Notes under the pieces: generated by a model
Databases searched by the model: none
What the model was told of the DNA's origin: nothing
The model's input: the letters and a program-made list of their open reading frames with translations, nothing else
Shown: positions 42,753-44,838 of the stretch, piece after piece
How positions within the stretch are numbered: position 1 is the first letter of the stretch
How the letters are laid out: each line of letters opens with the position of its first letter
NCBI GenBank assembly: GCA_937898685.1
Contig: CALEJT010000030.1
Location: 1 to 44,838 of the forward strand
Reading direction: 5' to 3'
From: an uncultured Gammaproteobacteria bacterium
GTDB lineage: Bacteria; Pseudomonadota; Gammaproteobacteria; Pseudomonadales; Pseudohongiellaceae
Length of the DNA: 44,838 nucleotides
Position numbers and translations under genes: made by a program

Positions 42753-42774
42753 TCACTTCATCACATCCTCCGCG
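42736..42774. promoter_or_regulatory. Long inverted repeat between SDR and flavodoxin genes
   Basis: CGCGGAGGAATGTGA (42736-42750) pairs with TCACATCCTCCGCG (42761-42774), 14 pairs with one bulged A, loop CATCACTTCA. It follows the SDR stop at 42800 on the minus strand, so it could end that transcript, but it also covers the candidate ECF41 -35. No T-run follows. Confidence 0.6.
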
Positions 42775-42799
42775 ACACCGGGGTAAGACCGACTTCGAT

Positions 42800-43534
42800 T
42801 CAGTTCGGGCTTGCCGTAGGACGCACGATCAACTCGCTCACGTCCACGTCGTCCGGCTGCGCGATGGCATAGGCGATCGCATGCGCAATGGCTTCTGCCG
42901 GCAATGCCACCTTGCGGAACTCCCGCATTGCCTCACGCGCAACTGCATCGGTGATGTGATCGGCCAGCTCCGACTCCACCACGCCCGGGCTCACCACGGT
43001 TACACGGATCTCCTGCGTTTCCTGCCGCAGCGCATCGGATATCGCCCACACCGCGAACTTGCTGGCGCAATAGACTGCCGCGCCCGGGAAGGAAGTATGC
43101 GCACCGATGGACGCCACGTTGATGATGTGTCCACGCTTTTGGCTTTGCATCACAGGCAACACCGCCGCGATGCCGTGCAGCACACCGCGGATGTTCACGT
43201 CGATGGTTTGATTCCATTCGTCCACCTTCAAGGCGTCGAGCGTCGAGAGCGGCATTACGCCCGCGTTGTTGATGAGCACGTCGACGGTGCCGTGCTTTTC
43301 CTTCGCCAGCTCCACGATGCGCTGCACTTCTGTGAGGCGCGTAACGTCCAGCTGCTGCACTTCCACATCCCCACCTTGATTGCGCAGTTCCTGCTGCAAG
43401 GCAACGAGACGATCGAGACGCCGCGCGCCAATGACCAAGCGATGCCCTTGCAGTGCCAGATGCCGCGCCGTGGCGAGACCAATGCCGCTGCTGGCACCCG
43501 TGAGAACGATGACCTTGCTGTTGCTCGTTTCCAT
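42800..43534 (-). CDS. Short-chain dehydrogenase/reductase
   Basis: A 244-residue classical SDR. Cofactor motif TGASSGIG (12-19), NNAG (89-92), catalytic Ser142, Tyr155 and Lys159 (YCASK). Arg38-Arg39 after the second strand (GARRLDRL) suggests NADP(H). AGGAGG with six bases before the ATG at 43534 fixes the start; an upstream in-frame ATG at 43786 is spurious. It diverges from an AraC-type regulator, with a 10-base perfect inverted repeat 56 bases upstream of its start. The substrate is unknown. Confidence 0.95.
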   Translation of the reverse strand: METSNSKVIVLTGASSGIGLATARHLALQGHRLVIGARRLDRLVALQQELRNQGGDVEVQQLDVTRLTEVQRIVELAKEKHGTVDVLINNAGVMPLSTLDALKVDEWNQTIDVNIRGVLHGIAAVLPVMQSQKRGHIINVASIGAHTSFPGAAVYCASKFAVWAISDALRQETQEIRVTVVSPGVVESELADHITDAVAREAMREFRKVALPAEAIAHAIAYAIAQPDDVDVSELIVRPTASPN

Positions 43535-43589
43535 CTGCTTCCTCCTTTGCCACGCGTTGGTGCGTGGATGAACGAGGGCGCAGCATAGG

Positions 43590-43618
43590 TTTGCGCCTAC
43601 ATAGCCACTAGGCGCAAA
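43590..43618. promoter_or_regulatory. Perfect 10-base inverted repeat before the SDR gene
   Basis: TTTGCGCCTA (43590-43599) and TAGGCGCAAA (43609-43618) with a 9-base spacer; centre-to-centre distance is 19 bases, close to two DNA turns. It lies in the 336-base divergent interval between the SDR and AraC-type genes, 56 bases from the SDR start, and is a strong operator candidate. Confidence 0.65.
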
Positions 43619-43870
43619 GCTTCTTGGATGATTGCCTGATTCTCTTGGTGGGTGCGCGACACGGCGTCGTGGGATGCGAGATGGAGAAGACTCACACGTT
43701 CTGCACGGGCATTTCTCGATGGAAATTATGGAATGGCAAAGCAGTATCACCCCACCCTGCCCGATTCTGCGTGCAGTATTGCCCAATCCTATTGCCGGGG
43801 CTTACACCTACAGGCGAGGCGCACTACCATCAGGCGACCCCAGGCACTCGCCCAGGAAGCGCATACACCC

Positions 43871-44797
43871 ATGTCGCGACAACAGGAAATGGCCACCTTG
43901 ATCAAGCGGCTCGCGCCGCAGGAAGGCTATACGCGTTCGCTGCTCGGCAACGTGTGGCTGATGCGCTCGAATCGCCCGCTGGGACGTACGCCGGTGTTGT
44001 ACGAACCCTGCATCGTCATCGTGTGTCAGGGGAAGAAGCGCGGCTATCTGGCGGACAAGGTGTATCACTACGATGCGCAGCATTACCTGGTGCTGTCGGT
44101 ACCGCTGCCCTTTTCGAGCGAAACCGATGCCAGCCCCGAAGAACCTATGTTGGCGGTGCAGGTGCGATTGGACATGACGACGGTGGCAGAGTTGGTGCTC
44201 GACGTGGGTGAAGACACATCCACACCCAGCGCCGCGCCTGCAGGCATCGTATCCACGCCACTCGACGACACCCTGGCCGATACCACGGTGCGACTGCTCC
44301 GAGCACTGTGTTCACCGCTGGACGCGAAGGTGCTCGGGCCGAGCATAGAAAGGGAACTGTGTTATCGCGTGCTGATGGGCAGCCAAGGCGGCGCCATCCG
44401 CGCAGCGCTGGCGAACTACGGCAACTTCGGCCGCATCGCGCGCATCCTGCGCCGCATGCATCGCGACTACGCCCAACCCTTGAACGTAAGCGCACTCGCC
44501 AGCGAAGCCGGCTTGAGCGTTCCCGCCTTCCACGAACGCTTCAAGGCAGTGACCGCCACCTCACCGATCCAATACCTCAAGTCGCTGCGCTTGCATCAAG
44601 CGCGCCTGATGATGATTCGCGACGCCATCCCAGCCGCCACCGCCGCCGCGCGCGTCGGCTACGAAAGCCCCTCGCAGTTCAACCGCGAGTTCAAACGCAT
44701 GTTTGGTCGTACGCCAGGAGAAGAAGCGCGAGAGATGCGTATCAGTCTCACGTTGTCGGAGGCGGTGAGGTTGGATGGGGTGGAGGTGGCGCATTGA
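43871..44797 (+). CDS. AraC-family regulator with AraC_N domain
   Basis: A 308-residue regulator. The N-terminal AraC_N domain reads LLGNVWLMRSNRPLGRTPVLYEPCIVIVCQGKKRGYL...YDAQHYLVLSVPLPFSSETDAS; the C-terminal double helix-turn-helix covers about 205-300 (LNVSALASEAGLSVPAFHERFKAVTATSPIQYLKSLRLHQAR and RVGYESPSQFNREFKRMFGRTPGEEAREMR). This group (YqhC-like) often activates aldehyde or alcohol reductase genes in response to aldehydes. The ATG at 43871 fits the family start; an upstream in-frame ATG at 43652 is unlikely. It is divergent to the SDR, its likely target. Confidence 0.94.
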   Translation: MSRQQEMATLIKRLAPQEGYTRSLLGNVWLMRSNRPLGRTPVLYEPCIVIVCQGKKRGYLADKVYHYDAQHYLVLSVPLPFSSETDASPEEPMLAVQVRLDMTTVAELVLDVGEDTSTPSAAPAGIVSTPLDDTLADTTVRLLRALCSPLDAKVLGPSIERELCYRVLMGSQGGAIRAALANYGNFGRIARILRRMHRDYAQPLNVSALASEAGLSVPAFHERFKAVTATSPIQYLKSLRLHQARLMMIRDAIPAATAAARVGYESPSQFNREFKRMFGRTPGEEAREMRISLTLSEAVRLDGVEVAH

Positions 44798-44838
44798 AGT
44801 ACTCGTCGAGCCCAGCACGCCACATCGCTAGCTAGCTA

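Noticed and set aside
44827..44838. GCTAGCTAGCTA at the window end as a repeat or site
   Set aside because: Only three units at the cut edge; cannot be assessed and could be a contig-end artefact.
1..44838. tRNA, rRNA, CRISPR array, insertion sequence, prophage or origin
   Set aside because: I looked for cloverleaf-like ends, regular spacer arrays, transposase or integrase motifs and DnaA-box clusters and found none that held up.

Overview
The window is dense, high-GC DNA (about 60-65% by eye) with the gene style of a free-living Gammaproteobacterium. The clues are a LexA-ImuA-ImuB-DnaE2 mutasome cassette, a hydroxyectoine cluster, CPA1 and FTR1 transporters, and many one-gene regulators. 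A Nevskiales/Xanthomonadales-like relative is plausible, but this is inference and no marker gene fixes the taxon. I saw no rRNA, tRNA, CRISPR array, transposase or phage gene, so this looks like chromosome.

Layout. 0-3.4 kb: a broken HTH regulator, a small beta-propeller protein and a CPA1 Na+/H+ antiporter. 3.8-10.4 kb: a host-attachment-family protein, then an SOS-box-controlled lexA2-imuA-imuB-dnaE2 operon. 10.8-14.1 kb: hydroxyectoine synthesis in which ectA and ectB are a single fused reading frame, followed by ectC and ectD and a strong stem-loop. 14.1-19 kb: a VOC protein, an AI-2E-type permease with a long C-terminal sensory extension, an HxlR/SnoaL-like pair and a HopJ-family protein. 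19-28 kb: alpha/beta hydrolases, an Old Yellow Enzyme, a GDSL esterase, a quinone reductase, three LysR regulators and a ParD-like/methionine aminopeptidase operon. 28-34.3 kb: an FTR1 permease fused to cytochrome c, a 2'-5' RNA ligase-family protein, a DUF3516 helicase and a VOC protein. 34.3-44.8 kb: a secreted Tudor-knot-like protein, an ArsR-like/SRPBCC pair, a MarR/epimerase pair, a LysR/quinone oxidoreductase pair, an ECF41 sigma factor with a flavodoxin-like protein, and an SDR/AraC pair.

How it fits together. Three themes recur: DNA-damage mutagenesis (SOS cassette), osmoprotection (hydroxyectoine, Na+/H+ exchange), and a string of small redox or hydrolytic enzymes each beside its own regulator, as expected for electrophile or xenobiotic defence. 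Several intergenic regions carry clear inverted repeats that look like operators. Two regulators (lexA2 and marR) have promoter-like sequences so close to the start codon that their mRNAs may be leaderless. A degenerate dispersed repeat family built on GTTGGG...CCCAAC arms sits mainly after stop codons and fills most of a 780-bp gene-free tract near 38.5 kb.

The most unusual items are the EctA-EctB fusion, the AI-2E permease with GAF domain, the secreted Tudor-knot-like protein, a candidate ECF41 autoregulatory promoter, and the leaderless marR with its operator on the start codon.
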